Positions 12,344-25,300 of a stretch of DNA of 64,000 bases are shown piece by piece. Every line of letters starts with the position of its first letter. Position 1 is the first letter of the stretch. The position numbers and the translations under genes are program-made. Source of the DNA: Gavia stellata (taxonomy: Eukaryota; Chordata; Aves; Gaviiformes; Gaviidae). The DNA lies in NCBI RefSeq assembly GCF_030936135.1, contig NC_082637.1, positions 12,041,001 through 12,105,000 on the forward strand, in the 5' to 3' direction. The notes under the pieces are model-generated. The model had not been told where the DNA came from, searched no databases, and worked only from the letters and a program-made list of their open reading frames with translations.

Positions 12344-12700
12344 GTCCTGGTGGTCTGCGGTGGTCCATGGCAGTCTGTGGTGGTCTGTGGAAGTCCATGG
12401 CAGTCTGTGGTGGTCCATGGTAGTCTATGGTTGTCTATGGTGGTCCATGACACTCTATGGTGGTCCATGGTGGTCCATGGTGGTCTGTGGCAGTCCATGT
12501 CAGTCCACAGAGGTTCATGATGGTCTATGGTGAACTGTGGTTGTCTGTGGTGGTCCATGGTGGTCTGTGATAGTCCATGGTGGTCCACGGTGGACTGTGG
12601 TGGTCCATGGCAGTCCACAGAGGTCCATGATGGTCCATGGTGGTCTGTGGAGGTCCATGGCAGTCCATGGTGTCCCATGGTAGTCCGTGGCAGTCCTTGC
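12344..12700. repeat. TGGTCCATGG / TGGTCTGTGG minisatellite
   Basis: About 350 bp are made almost entirely of 10- to 12-base variants of TGGTCCATGG, TGGTCTGTGG and CAGTCCATGG in mixed order. The repeat yields highly repetitive open frames on both strands that are not genes. Confidence 0.9.
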
Positions 12701-15700
12701 ACTGCACCAGAGCATGGTGGGCACCAAGGACACAGCCCTACCTTCCCGCTCCAGGGAGCTCATGCCCAAGAAGTGCCCATCTTGTTTTCCGGGTTCCCAT
12801 CAGGCGAAACCAAGCCCCAGGTCCCCAAAGCTGATGATTGTTTAACTGCTAAAAAAAGTTTTTCCACTTCCTCGAGTGCAGCAATGTGAGCTAGTGGGCT
12901 GCAGGGCCCTGCCAAGTGCCTTCACCTCTGCACTGAGAGCGGGGCCAGAAACCTGTCAGCCTCAGGAGGTGCCTGTAAAGACCACGGCAGCCACCACAAG
13001 TGGGTGCCTGTGGCACGGTCGGCTCCACCGGGGCTGGGTGGAGGAGCCATGCAGGCACCGCTGTTCTGGGGCACGTACATCACTGAGGCATCCCTGGTGC
13101 TGCAGAAGCCCAGCACCTCCAAAGGCCATCCCATCCTGAACGGGAGAGGAACATCTCCAGGTCGGGGAGGCTTTGGCCAGGTGGGCACGAGACACACGGG
13201 GAAAGGTGCAGGCACACAGGGCAACCTTTGCACGTATGGGCTTCCTGTGCTCCTGCTGTCCAGGAAACCTGAAGGGCTCATTGTGTGGGTTTGGGGTTTG
13301 TGTGCCAACAGCAGAAAAAATGGAGCAGACACAAATGTTTTAAAGGGAAAAACATGGGTAATGCAGCAGCTATGTTGTCCCCTCCAGTTCAGGGCAGGGA
13401 GTGTCCCAGTGTGTCCATGGGTTCAGTCCTCAGCATCCGCACCCCTCTGTGCCCCAGACCCACAGCAGGCCCCTTTGAGCATCCTTACAGGGCACCAGGA
13501 CAGGACAAGTCACCCACATCTCCCCTCAGGTAGTTGCTGCCCATGCTGAGATGGGGGTACCAGCTGTGATTCTTTCCCCTCCATCTGATTCTGTGATTCT
13601 GTAATCTGCTTCGGGACCCCAGGAGTGGTACGAGGGGTCCCAGCCCCATGCCCAGGTGGTCTGTTTCACCATGAAGCCATCAGCCACCTATGGCTTTTCC
13701 TGTAGGGTGTTTCTAAAGCAGGGCAGCACCCCAGGGTGCTCCCGTGGGTGCCAGCCTACAGCCCATGATGCACCAGGGCGATGCGGGGTGCAGGGGGAGC
13801 TTATGGCTGGAGCAGGATATCTGTCCTTCTGATCCCAGAGAGAGGCCAGAGAAGATCTGCAGGATCCATTCAGGACCCAGAAAGCCCCAGTGTTTCCTGG
13901 GGCTCTCCCTGTATCCCACTGAAGCATGGTGCCCAGGACGGGTCTGGGAGTCCCCAGGGGCTCCCCAGCATGTCCCAGAGCAGTTACACGCCCGGGTCAG
14001 CACCAGTGGCACAGCACCGCCGTGGCAAAGTCCTCTCCATTGGGGAGCTGCCCGGGATGGCTTCTCCATCTTGGGGTGCGCAGACCCCTGACCTCCCCGG
14101 CGGGTGCCCAGGCCCAACAGGCAAGTGGCACTTTTTTGGCCAGCGCAGCTCCTGCGTGGCCCAGGAATGATCTCCCAGGGTTATTTCTGACTCACAGGAC
14201 AGGAAACGTTTTGGGGTTTAAGCCGAGCTGAATAATGTGCTCATTTCCTTGTGCCGACTACAAAGCACCTGCTCCAGGGGATTTATGGAGTGCCGGCCTC
14301 TCGCACTCGCTGCGCGGCTGCCCGCCCGGATGTTTTTATTTTCCCGGGATGGCCAGCAAGTGCCAAGGCCTGTTTTCCTAAACACCCCCCGCCCTCCCGG
14401 CATGTTTCCTCGAGGGGAGCCTGGGCAGAGCCACAGGCTGCAGCACACCTAGGGTGCGGGGGTACCCAGGGTGCTGGGGTGCCAGGGTGGGTGCCAGCAC
14501 CCTGATGGGGCTGAGGGCAGCGGGGATGGGTGGCTAACCCACTGGTGCCAAAACCTGGCCTCGCACAGAGCAGCCACAGCTGGGATAAATGGCCTGGGAG
14601 AGTACCAAAGGATGATGGAGAGGGATGGAGCATGGGGGCAAGCAGGGGAGGATGAGACTGTGCAAGAGAGGGCAAGAGGGCAAGGGAGCCTGAGGGAGCC
14701 GTGGCGTGGGGCTGCCCAGGCTGTGGAGCCCTGCCTGACACCAGCTGTGGGCAGGAGGCACCCAGCCTGGGGTGGGCAGAGCCCACCCCACAGCTGGGGA
14801 CCCACAGACACCATCCCACAGCAGACCCCACCCCATGGTTGGGGACCCACAGACACCATCCAACCTGGGCTTGTAGAGCCCCTGCAAAACACTGCGCCCA
14901 GCCCATGGGGTGGAAACAGCTGTCCCCTGTAAGGAGGGTTGGGGTGTGAGCGCTGAGGCCAGGGACACCCACGGGACACACAGGGCATGCCAGCATGCCT
15001 CCCAGCCCACGCTCCTCCAGCAACACTGAGCTCCATCCAGTGGGCAGCGAGCCTCCAGAGTAAGGTGACATCAAGGTTTTCTTCATGTCCCCTCCACTTT
15101 GTCCCCTTTCTGGAGCAACAGCCTCATTGCTTTAGTCCTGGTGGGGTTGGCTCTGATCCCACCTGCATTTCCAGCCTCTGGGAGCTATCCCATCTGGCTT
15201 ACTAGCTGCAGGAGTAAGGATGTAGTGAGCCGGCTGTCATTCTCTGTCTAGCCCTTTGTCCCCTCCTGTCTCCCTTTCCCACTCCTGGTTGCCCAACTCT
15301 CTCTGACCCCCTGCTCAGCTCTTCCTGGGGTCCGGCTGCGCCGGTGAGCACTGAGTGTTCAGGTGAGCAGACATGGCTCAGAGCTGGCATCTGCCTGCAT
15401 GCTGCCTGCACCCTGCCTGCACCCTACCGTGGTGCCCTGGGGTCTCTGTGGCTTGAAGCACCTTCAGGGCACTGGGCAAGGAGAGGTGCCCACGTCCTGC
15501 AGCCACCCCAGGGCCCAAGGAAGCACCGGGATCCAGCTGGGGCAGCTCAGCCCAGTGATAAGTTGGGTTTGGTTTTTTTTTTTTCTGTTTAGAGAGAAAA
15601 CAAAGCGCTTGTGGGGAGCAGGAGCCAAGCTCCCCAGTGCCTAAAACAGCAATCGCAGCACTTCCTCGGATTTATGGTGTTTGCTTTCACAATGCCAGCC

Positions 15701-16959
15701 GGGATCCTGTTTGCTTCCTGCTCTGCAGCTGCAGTCCCAGCTGAAGGCTCAGGAGATTCAGGTTTTATAACACTCCTGGATCCTGCTGATGGCAACTTGT
15801 CCAGCATCCTTTTTTTATTACCCCCACACCTCCTGCAGGACTGGAGTGGGCTGTTGTCACCCCATCCCAGCACCCACTGACTTGGGTGCTTGCCCTTGCC
15901 CGTCCATAGGGTCCCGTTGTCCGGCACCAGGGGCTTGAACAGCAGGTCTGTCGAGAGAGCACCCAACTTTTGCTGGGAGAAGAGTCCAGAGATGCCATGC
16001 CCTTGGTGCGATGTGGCACCCAGATTTTGCAGGGCACAGCTACCTTCCCGGGGGCAGGCCAGGCAGGAGCAGCTGGGTCCCGCTGTGGCGATGCTGATGC
16101 ACGGATGTGACCTTCTCCTGCAGGGTCCCGGGATGCTCAAGGCTGGTGACTGCTCCTCATCTGCACGCCGGGACACGCAGTCAGTCCCTGCTGTTGGCCT
16201 CTGACTGATAAATTAGAGACTGAACTTAGAGCAAGGCACTTCTTCCAGCCCTTACATCCCTTCTGTGGCTCTTCCCCAGGCCTCAGTTCTCCCCCCAAGA
16301 TGTGAGCACCAAAACCAGCTGCCCCCTTTCACACCCCGGGGCAAAACCTCCTCTGGGATGCACTAGCGAGAGCAGCCAGAGAGGGTGTCAGCTCCTCCAG
16401 CCACAGCATCCCTTGGGTACCCGAGCGGAAGATCTCGAGCATCCAGTCCATCTCCAGCTGCTGCTTTCCAAGCTACAAGCCCCCTCCTGTACAAGCCAGA
16501 CTGAAATGCTCTGGACCCCCCACGGGTGTGTGTGGTGGAGCCAGGCGGGTGCCTGGGGATGCAAAAGACAGGGAAGAAAAGTAGCCAGGAGGGGGAAGAG
16601 CAGGACCAACAGGCTGCGAGGGACCACCAGCCCTGTCCCCTGATGCACAGCCACGGTGCAGAGGGTGCTTCGCCACCTGTGTCCCTTTGCAATGCGACAA
16701 GGGGTGTCCTGACCCCCTTTCCTTCTCCTCTGCATTTAGCCAGTGAACTCTGATGAAATATCCAAAGGCCACGAGTGCGCTGGTAGCTGTAACCCTCTCT
16801 TTGGGAAACCAGAATGGCTACAGAAATCCCGGGAATGCCTCCCCATGTCCCTGATGGCGCAGGGGCAGTGCCCCTCTGTAGGGCTGAGAGATGCTCTCGC
16901 CCCAAATTTTCGGCACCCTCCTGGAAGCCTGGCAAAATCACACAGGCCTCCAAATGAAA

Positions 16960-17240
16960 CCCAGCGCTTTTGTTTAAAGTTTGCTGTACTCGGTGATGAA
17001 ACGATGATGGATTATTTCATTGTGGTTGCTAGCGTGCCAGATTTCTTTTTCCAAACACACAATAGGAGTATTCATTTACTGCTCCGACGATGAACGCTTT
17101 TATCCTCCTTATATAGTAACAACCCTGCACCAAAGGGTGAGTTTAATTTGTCACTGATACACTTCATCCCGGCTCACAGCCTCGCGCTTGGCAGGTTATT
17201 CATGGGTACCCTGAGTTTCTCTGGTTTATTATCAGCCTTT
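16960..17240. promoter_or_regulatory. Candidate conserved non-coding element between NPR2 and MSMP
   Basis: An AT-rich block within GC-rich intergenic DNA contains TTTGTTTAAAG, ATTATTTCATTGTGG and TTATATAGT motifs and no open frame of note. Its composition suggests an enhancer-like element, but that is inference without an alignment. Confidence 0.2.
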
Positions 17241-18884
17241 TCCAAATGATCCCACCCTCACTGCCATCCAGCCACCCCACCTGGGGGGCACAGCATCATT
17301 CAGGGCACTACGAGAGGGCTGGGGTAACTCTCTGAGGGGGAGAGGCGATGCAAAGCCGGGGCTGCTCCCTCGGAGGCAAAAGCACAAGATGCAGGATGGG
17401 GATGCAATGGGGCGGCAAGGGGGCCCGGAGCAGCAGCGCGAAGGGACTATGTGTTCAAATCCGAAGGTGGTGAATCCAAAGCGGATAAAAGGAAGCATTT
17501 TTTTTTTCACTCCATGCTTAATTAGGCTGCCACAGGAAAATGCTCAGGCCAAAATTAAGCAGGATTCAAGGAGGGATTGGGCATTTATGGGGATAACAAA
17601 AATATCCAGCTATAATAGCGGATGCCAACACAAATTCTGGAAGGGATATTAAGCCTCACGCGTCAGGGTGTAAACATATCCCAAACTCTCAGAAAGTAGG
17701 GAGCTTAATGCAGGGGCAGATGACCCACATATGCTACTGCTACCGCTGCCGCCTCGCTGCCAGCACGGCCCCGCGCTGGCCGAGCCACGGGCTGGACCGT
17801 CCCTGGAGCCCCGTTTCCTGCTGCCGGCAGCACCTCTGAAGAGGGCTGCGAATTTCTCTTGGCAATTCAGCCCTTCCCTTGTAGCTCTCCGGGGCTGCAT
17901 GGCTCTCAGGGCTCTGACCTCCTCCACCTCGCCCATCCCCTTCGTTTGCCTGCTGATAACAGCATTATCACTTCAACCCAGATGCAGCCCCTCTGGGTAA
18001 GTGTCTGCGTGGACAACAGGCACATCCCTGGGTAGTGTGGCATCTTCCCACAGCTTCTTGCTTTCAGCCAAGCCCCTTGTTTCCCTCTCAGGTCACTTGT
18101 TGCCCAAATGCACCTTTGTCTCCTGATTTCATCCCTCCTGTTCCCTGTTTCTGCTGGGGACAGTCTCCAGACTCTGAAAGGGGCTGCTCAGCTCTGGCGT
18201 CTCGTAGGTGCTGCACGCACACAAGCATGGCCCTGCCTTCATGGGCGCTGTTCAGATGAGCCCTGGGTCATGCCATGCGCATCACCTTCCTCACCTGCTC
18301 TGCATCAGTGGCAATTGCTATACTGCCTGCTCTTGGCCAAAAAAACCCCGCTGTCACCCCCAGCCCATGTGTGGCCACAAGCATGGCACGGCTGCAGCCC
18401 AGGCTGGGGTGAAACTGCCGTGCTGTGGTACCCGGGAGCTGGGTGTGAGCATCTCCATCCCCGCCGAGGATGGTGCCATTGCATCCTACACTGGTTGTTA
18501 ACAGGGCACCTGTGCTGCTCCAGTCCCTGCAAGATGGGATGCTCCCAAAACCTTGGCCGCTGTGAAGGATCAGAGACAGCTCACCATGACCAGAGGGGAG
18601 CCTGGAGCTCTCCTGGTCAGGGTCTCCCGCACTTGCTGCTTGTGTGCTCAGCACCCTGCCGAGGGCAACCCCACTGGGCTCCCTTCGATCTCCTCTCGCT
18701 GTGGAGCCTTGCACCCACAGGGGCTTCCAACTGGAGACATTTCTGGAGGGCATGAATCAGCTTTTCACAGCTTGTTAAAAATCTTGATCCTACCTCTTGT
18801 TTTCATGCCTTTCAAATCAGGAAATGAGTTTTACAACTTTTCCAGTGGGGCACAGCTGGTGGCCAGGGTCGTAAAGCTGAACTT

Positions 18885-18892
18885 TATAAATA
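18885..18892 (+). promoter_or_regulatory. TATA box of MSMP
   Basis: TATAAATA lies 133 bases upstream of the MSMP start codon on the same strand. It would place transcription start at about 18915-18925, leaving a 5' UTR of about 100 bases. Confidence 0.6.
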
Positions 18893-18934
18893 TCTCTTGT
18901 TGGGATCAGGGGAAGAGCATTAAAAAGGCGCACA

Positions 18935-18956
18935 GAGAGAGAGAGAGAGAGAGAGA
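18935..18956 (+). repeat. (GA)n microsatellite in the MSMP 5' UTR
   Basis: Eleven uninterrupted GA dinucleotides are followed by more purine-rich sequence, between the TATA box and the start codon. Confidence 0.9.
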
Positions 18957-19024
18957 AGGGAAAGGAGCAAAGGCAATAGAGAAGCAAGGCAACCTCGGTG
19001 GAGAAGCCCAGCTCAACACCGGCC

Positions 19025-20491
19025 ATGGCCATGCGAGTGCAGAAGATGGGGTGTGCTTGGGGCAGGCTTTGCCTGCTGCTCTCCCTCCTCCTCCAGCTGC
19101 CAGGCTCCCAGGCCAAATGCTACTTCCAGGCTAAAGGTAAGTGGGGAGGTGAGCCGGGAAGATGCCGATGGGAAGAGGAGGCCTCAGCTTTCTCCCGGGT
19201 GGTGGGGCTCTCCCTGTGTGCCTACAAAGTGTGGAAGGCACTGTGCTGAGCTCAGGAGCGTGATCGTGGGCCAGTGATGAGTGGAATGAGCAGTCTATAA
19301 ACCACAGAACAGCTCCCCAGGGCTCTGGCTGAGAAACAGCTCACTGGGCCATGAAGAACTCCTGGCAGGAGCCCCGCTGGGGCTGAGCGTGCACGACTAA
19401 CATCAAAGGGAGGACGTCTGTCCGTCTTTCCTCTGCTGCCTCCTTCCAGGCCTGCAGAGATGCTCAAATCCCAAGGCGCGCTGGATATGCCCTCTCCAGG
19501 GAAGCATGAGCCACTTGCCTCTGCCCCAGGCCCCAGGGGCAGTGAGGAGAGCCACAGGGCATGGCCAGGAGAGAATGGATGGGAGCATCGCCCTCAGCAG
19601 ATGCCTGGGTATCCCATACCTGCGGGGTGGCAGAGAGGCCACCACATATCTTCTGTACCGTGGGGCGGGTGGGAGGTCATGACATCACCCCTGTCCTCTT
19701 TGAGGGCAGAGGGGTGCCGAGGAGGGTCCCACATGCCCTGGCGCAGGCCCACGTGTGCTCATGGCCACCGTTTCCTTTGCAGCTCCGTGTGAGTACGAGG
19801 GGAAGCAGTTCTCCCTTGGGGAGTCGTGGCTGAGCACCAACTGCCTGCTCTGCACCTGCCTGCACCCCATCGGCGTGGGCTGCTGTGAGATGTGAGTGAG
19901 GGGCTGAGGGGCGCTGGGGGTGGGCTGCTGCTGGTGATGCTGCCCTGCCACGGCACCTCTGCGCCCGCAGCAGGGAGGAGGTCGTGTGGGCTGCAAACGC
20001 AGCGGAGCATATGTCAGAGCCCGGGGGGCTGTGGGGGGCCAGGCCCTGGGGGACAAGGGGCAGAGGTGGGCAGGAGCCCACCGGGGTGCTGACGGTGGTG
20101 GGGTGAGTCGGGGAGACAAAAGTGGGGGCCAGGGGTGTTTCAGCACAGCAAGATGTCAGGAGCTGTGACCCAGCCTGCCTGAGCTGGCCAGGGAGACACC
20201 CCAACTCGGAGGGGCTGGCAGCGGAGGAAGCCACCCAGCCCTGCCAGTAGTCCCCTGGCACAGACCTGGGGGAGCTGATGGCACCGTGCCCTCTCCCGCA
20301 GCACCCAGCACCCCATCGACTTCCCCGACTGGTGCGAGGCCCACTACGACTCGCAGACCTGCCAGATCTCGGTGGTGCAGAAGGCCAACCCCAGCCTGCC
20401 CTGCGTGAAGAGCATGGAGCGCGACTGGGGCTCGACTGGCACCCCTGAGCCACTGAGCAACAAGGTGCTGGGCACGGGGCTGAGCAGATAG
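19025..20491 (+). CDS. MSMP: MSMP, prostate-associated microseminoprotein
   Basis: Small secreted protein of the beta-microseminoprotein family; the mammalian protein is described as a CCR2 ligand. Coding exons are 19025-19136, 19783-19891 and 20302-20491, all with GT/AG sites and closing phases, for 136 residues. Residues 1 to about 30 form a hydrophobic signal peptide ([16 protein letters not shown]). The mature part has ten cysteines in the family pattern (KCYF, PCEY, NCLLCTC, GCC, WCEAH, TCQIS, PCVKS) and the family phrases GESWL, CTCLHP and QHPIDFP. The first ATG (MAM) is used because it aligns best with the human MAL start; a second ATG lies two codons later. A TATA box sits upstream and a poly(A) signal downstream. 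NPR2 lies head-to-head 9.8 kb away and RGP1 tail-to-tail. Confidence 0.95.
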
Positions 20492-21355
20492 AGGCTTGGC
20501 GTTTCCCTGCACCCCCCCCGCATCATCCTCCCTCCTCCAGAGCACACCTCCCGCATGCTCCAGACCTGCCCCATCCCGTAGAGACGTCACTGCTGCCATC
20601 TTCGAGGGAAACCACTATCCACACACTACGGTTCTGACTTAACATTTACACCCTAGCGCTGCCACGGTACAGCTTTGCTTCCACCTTCAGCTTCCTGAAC
20701 CAAACCAGGGCCCCCTCCCTGCGAGATGCCCTGTGCACTGTGGGAAGGTGGATCCTAGGTCTCTTCCCAGGTGGGCAGGAAACCTCCAGCTGCTAAAGAA
20801 AGGGGTACAGGACCGAATTAGCCTGCCTTGTGGCAGTCTTGTACTCCCACACCCAGCCTCAAGCTAAGCAGCTCCGTCTTCCATCCGAGACCCCCATCCC
20901 CGTGCATGACAGCCGCTGGGAGCTCACTGGGGAGCACCACAGCCCTTCATGCAGGATCCGCGCACCCTGGCCAGCCCCTTCTCTGCCCCGGAGCACAAGG
21001 GGCACAACCCACCTCTGGAACCACTAGTGCCCCTGCTCCCACAGCTCCCGGGGCTGGAGGGGGTCCCTGGCACTGCGGGCCAGCCCTGGGCAACACTGCA
21101 ATGGAGCCAGCCCAGGGCAGGCGGCAGAGGAGGGGGAACCACTAGATGTTCCCAGGGGAGGCCCCCATCCCAGCAGCAGGGGAGCGGGTCAGGGAGCTGG
21201 GTGCCCTGCTACGGTTCAGGAAGCTGAAGCAATCCACATGTGCCAGGGTGGAGCCAGCTGCCCTGGCAGCCTGCCCCAGCTGGTGCCATGCCTGTGTTGT
21301 GCAGAGCCTTGTGTAGATGTTTCTGTTCTTGCAATAAATATATTAAACAAAGAGG
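20492..21355 (+). terminator. MSMP 3' UTR and poly(A) signal
   Basis: AATAAA at 21333-21338 is the first canonical signal after the stop, giving a 3' UTR of about 860 bases. No further open frame of note is present. Confidence 0.65.
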
Positions 21356-21458
21356 AGGTCTCCAGCCTGTGACTGTCGTGCAAGGTGGGCTGTGTCCACC
21401 ACCGGGAACAGGGTAGGAGTAAGGCTCTTGAGAAGGACGAGTTTTGCACATTCAGATG

Positions 21459-21464
21459 TTTATT
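21459..21464 (-). terminator. RGP1 poly(A) signal
   Basis: TTTATT on the plus strand reads AATAAA on the minus strand, about 840 bases past the RGP1 stop. It puts the RGP1 transcript end near 21440, roughly 85 bases from the expected MSMP end. Confidence 0.6.
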
Positions 21465-22306
21465 AGATTTCCATGCAAAGAGGAAAACTCTTCAAAAGGT
21501 TTGGTCGAAATAGGGAGCTGGCTGTTGAGCAAGGGAGATCTCCATCCCAGCTCCTGAATGCACAGCACACATTCACTCCAGCTCCCCAAGGATCCCGAGA
21601 CCAGCAGGATGCCTCTGCGCCCAGAAGCGCAGGCAGAGAACAGCCCAGGGGCTCAGTGCTTCTCAGTTTTGGATCATCACTACCGTGCTGCCACAGCATA
21701 CGGCCACATCCAGGACACCAGCACGTGCCGGCAGTGCAGGGCCAGCCCGCCAAGAACCGCCTCCTCCGGGTGAGGGTAACGGGGGCGCTGGGCTGTGCGC
21801 ATGAGACACCCCTCACAAGAGGCAGGACGGGTGCCAGGGCAAGAGAGCAGGCTCTCACCCAGCCCAGGCAGCCAGTCTGCCCCCCCTGGATGCCAGACCT
21901 CTGCTTGTGGGTCCTCCCTATAGAGGGGATGGCCTTCACCCAAGGCTGGTACGGGGCCTCACTGGAAGAGCTCCCCTCTCCTTTCCCTGGGCTGGGTCTT
22001 TCCCTCTTGGAAGCCCCTCATGGGGTAAAGGCACGTCAGGCCGTTCCCTGGGAGGCAGATTTCTTTTTGGTGAGTGCTGGGACTTGTACCTTCACCTTGG
22101 CAGGAAGGGTCCAGCTCCCAGCCAAGGGCTGCAGCACAAGAGTGTTCCTCCACCCGCAGGTGGGACAGGCTTGCCCAGTGCCCACCTGGGCACCCAAGGG
22201 GACACTGGGATGCGCACCCCGCAGCATGCTGGTAAGAGTCCTGCCTGCCATTCCCACTGACGGCACACGCCTGCAGCACCGCAGGCCCCTACCAGCTCTC
22301 CCCACT

Positions 22307-25300
22307 TCAGATGGTGATGGAGTTAGTGCTGGAGAACTGAGATACGTAGGAAGCCAGGATGGGGTTGGTGGGAAGGACTTTGATGGGCAAGTCCCAGCTG
22401 AAAGTGTCCACTTCCATCTGCTCCACCCCAGTCCAGGTGACAGCCTCCGACTGGCTCCCACGAACCAAGCAAGTCCCCGCCGACTCCCCAGAAGTCACAA
22501 ACTCAAAGTGCAGCCTCCACTTCAGGGACACTGTGGGCAAGAGGGGGGTCAGCAGCCAACACCACAAGGGACGGGGACAGCAGCTGCCTCAGCACTGGCT
22601 GTCCTGGCAAGGGGACACGCAAATAAGCCCACTCACGCAGGCCAGCTCCCTCCCACAGGACACAGCCCTGCTTAGCAAGGGCAGGGCTGGGGACATCGCA
22701 GTCCTCCTGCGGAGACAAGCAGGGGTGGGTCCCTTCCCTTGTGGCCACTAACCGATGTTGGTGCTGAATCCCGGGGTAGAGCTGAGCGGGATGGGCAGGC
22801 TGAAGCTGCTCTGGGCTGTGTGCAGGCAGGCCTCCTGATGGCGGGCATGTGTGCTGAAGGAGACGGGCTGCCCCCGCCGGCGCTGGAACTCCTCCTGGAT
22901 GCTCTCCTCTGTCTGCAGGCTCACCGAGAACTGCAGGGCAATTGGCAGGGTGCTCGCTCTCACAACCTCACACAGCCCTGGTGCAAAGCCCCAGGGCCTC
23001 CATTTCCTAAACAAGCTCAGAACTGGAGCCCTTCCCCACCTCACACACCAAGGGGACCTCAGCTGGGCCCCACTAGAAACCCTCAGTGCAAACCCCACAG
23101 CAGCCCAGTGCCACCCCAATCCCTTCTCCCTCTCCCCACAGTGCCCTGAAGCCAGCACTGACCTGCAGACATGGGATGTCTCCTTCCGAGAAGTTAAAGG
23201 TCCCAATGACATCCTCCCCGATCTTATACACGGTCTTAAAGATGCAGAACGTTCCCACCTTCCCACGAGTGTTGCTGATGTTATATAGGTCTGTGGAGCA
23301 AGAGGGGGGTAATGGTTTGCAGCAGGACGAGGCTTTGCTCCGTACAGTGCTCTGCGTTAATCACAGAGCCAAGCAGACATGACCCCACGCCTGCTGCTTG
23401 GGTGTGAAGGACAGGCCCTGGAGGCAACATTCACTTTGGGAAACGCCTGCAGTGAGCAAGAGCAAACCACACGCTGGCTGCAGTATGCTGGGGAGAGGGT
23501 CTCTATGGCTGAATTAGGAATAGCCCGAGACTGGCAGGAAGGAGCCCATGGGAAACTGACCCAAGTGGGCCCTGATGGAGCTGCTCCGCAGCCCCAGTCA
23601 GAGCTTCGCTTTGCCAGCAGAGATTTTTGCAGCGAGCCCTGAGCTGTGCTTCACGCCCGGGTTAGGTCAGCAGGTTCAAGCAGGGGCTATGACCTACGCA
23701 GGCTGCGTCGGGAGGTGGCCACCATGAGCAGTTCTGTCGCCAAGTCCGCCAGGCGAGAGTCTTTCTTCAAGCCCTCCTCCTCCTCCAGGAAGGGGTTTGA
23801 GGGCGCAACGGCCTCATCCTGTGGGAACTGGTAATCCTTGAGCCCTGGGGAGAAGGCGAGACCGTCAGCGGGGCAGGGTGCAGCCTGGCCTGTGTCTGCA
23901 GGGAGGGCAGCGCGCGGCCTTACCATGCAGCACGAGGACACGGAAGGGAACGCGCAGCAGCTTGATGGGGGAGTTGACACGCTGGCAGCCGATGGTCAGC
24001 TTGTACACATACTTCACTGACTGTCCCCGGAAAGAGGGAGGGCCATCTATGGGCAGCGTCTCACAGTACGAATCTGCCAAGGAGCACAGAAAAGGTTGCT
24101 TTCCGAGGCCAAAAGGAAGCTCCTGAGCTGTCGCTCGCAGGCTCCCTGCACCAAGGGTTAGGAACAGCAGCGGGGCTGAGCTATGGACAGTGCCTGGTGC
24201 TTTCTGCCATCTCCTCTTTCCCACAGCAGGCCAAGCACATACCCGGCTTCCCTGCACCAGCATACTGCTCCTCCCATCACATGCGCCGTCAACCAGACAT
24301 TGCTTCCAGCACATACAACCACACACACAAACTCTGCCTCAAAAGAATGTGAAAGATGTAAAATCCAGGAACACAAACACATGAGAGCTAAACTTACTCA
24401 TCACGAGTTCAACCTGAATTTGCCTCTGCGCACTTCCTTTGCACACCGCTTTCACGATGCAGTCACATGCTGCAGTTTCCCCAGGGCCCTGCCCCACGCG
24501 GCAGACAAGCCGATCAATACCTCATGCCTCTTTTGATATCTGCTTTACACAAACCTCAAACTCAGCAACAAAAATTAGTTTCTTCCTGTGTTTTTCTCTG
24601 AAGCACCGTGTCTAAATGGCCAAGAAACAATTAAGACACCTTCACAACAACCTGTGGCATATCCCCCTTGACAGACTGATGACTTAGACCACAAAGCCTT
24701 TGTCTCCCGAGACCTCGGAGATGCCAGGGCCTGGCTTTACACCACATTCAGCCCTCTCAAAGCCCCTTGGCCACCACACAAACCCCAATGCTTCTCAACG
24801 CAGCGTGAACTCTTCTGCAGCTTTCCCAAACCGCATGCTGTATAACAAGAAAGGCGCAAACAGTGAACTGTGGAAAGTCTCCACCTCTCTGGCTTGCCCA
24901 CCATGACGCAGATACACCCTGCCAGAGGAAGGGCAGCATCCTGCTGTGAAACCACAGATCCTTCCCCATGTCTGGCACATCCTAAACATGGAGGATTAGA
25001 TTAAAAGCTAGGGTTACATTTTAAATAGAACCTCTAGATTTAAAATAGTAGAACTGCAAGGAAGAAAAAAGCCCATGCTAGTGCACAGCACCCACAGGCT
25101 GTCACACCTTAAAGCACAAGGCTGTCCCACTGGACCAGGGTGCAGATAAAGCTGAGAACTGTCCTGACAGGGAGGAAAATCGAGTTATTTCCAAGGAAGG
25201 AAGCAGACTGCTATAAACCCCTGTACCAGGTCTAACAAGAGTGCTCACAAAGATCTTCATGCCAAGCGAGGATAATCTGAGCAGAGACCACTGCTGTCTG

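Larger units (their letters stand above)
9211..18884. other. Intergenic region between NPR2 and MSMP (head-to-head)
   Basis: No exon with supported splice sites or recognisable protein similarity was found on either strand. The first 3.5 kb is G-rich and minisatellite-laden. From about 13.5 kb the composition becomes more mixed, with AT-rich islands near 14150-14350, 15640-15830 and 16960-17660. A homopolymer A tract lies near 11781-11794. The spacer probably holds regulatory sequence for NPR2 and MSMP, but I cannot prove any element. Confidence 0.7.

Noticed and set aside
11469-12533. 354-codon plus-strand open frame
   Set aside because: Half is minisatellite (WWS/GGLW-type repeats); the rest has no family similarity or splice sites.
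13583-13612. CR1-like CTGATTCTGTGATTCTGTAA
   Set aside because: It resembles the CR1 3' terminal repeats, but no adjoining CR1 sequence is visible, so about 25 bases are too little to call.
17649-17936. Minus-strand 95-codon frame in the NPR2-MSMP spacer
   Set aside because: No family similarity or splice partner; arginine/serine-rich composition expected from GC-rich antisense.
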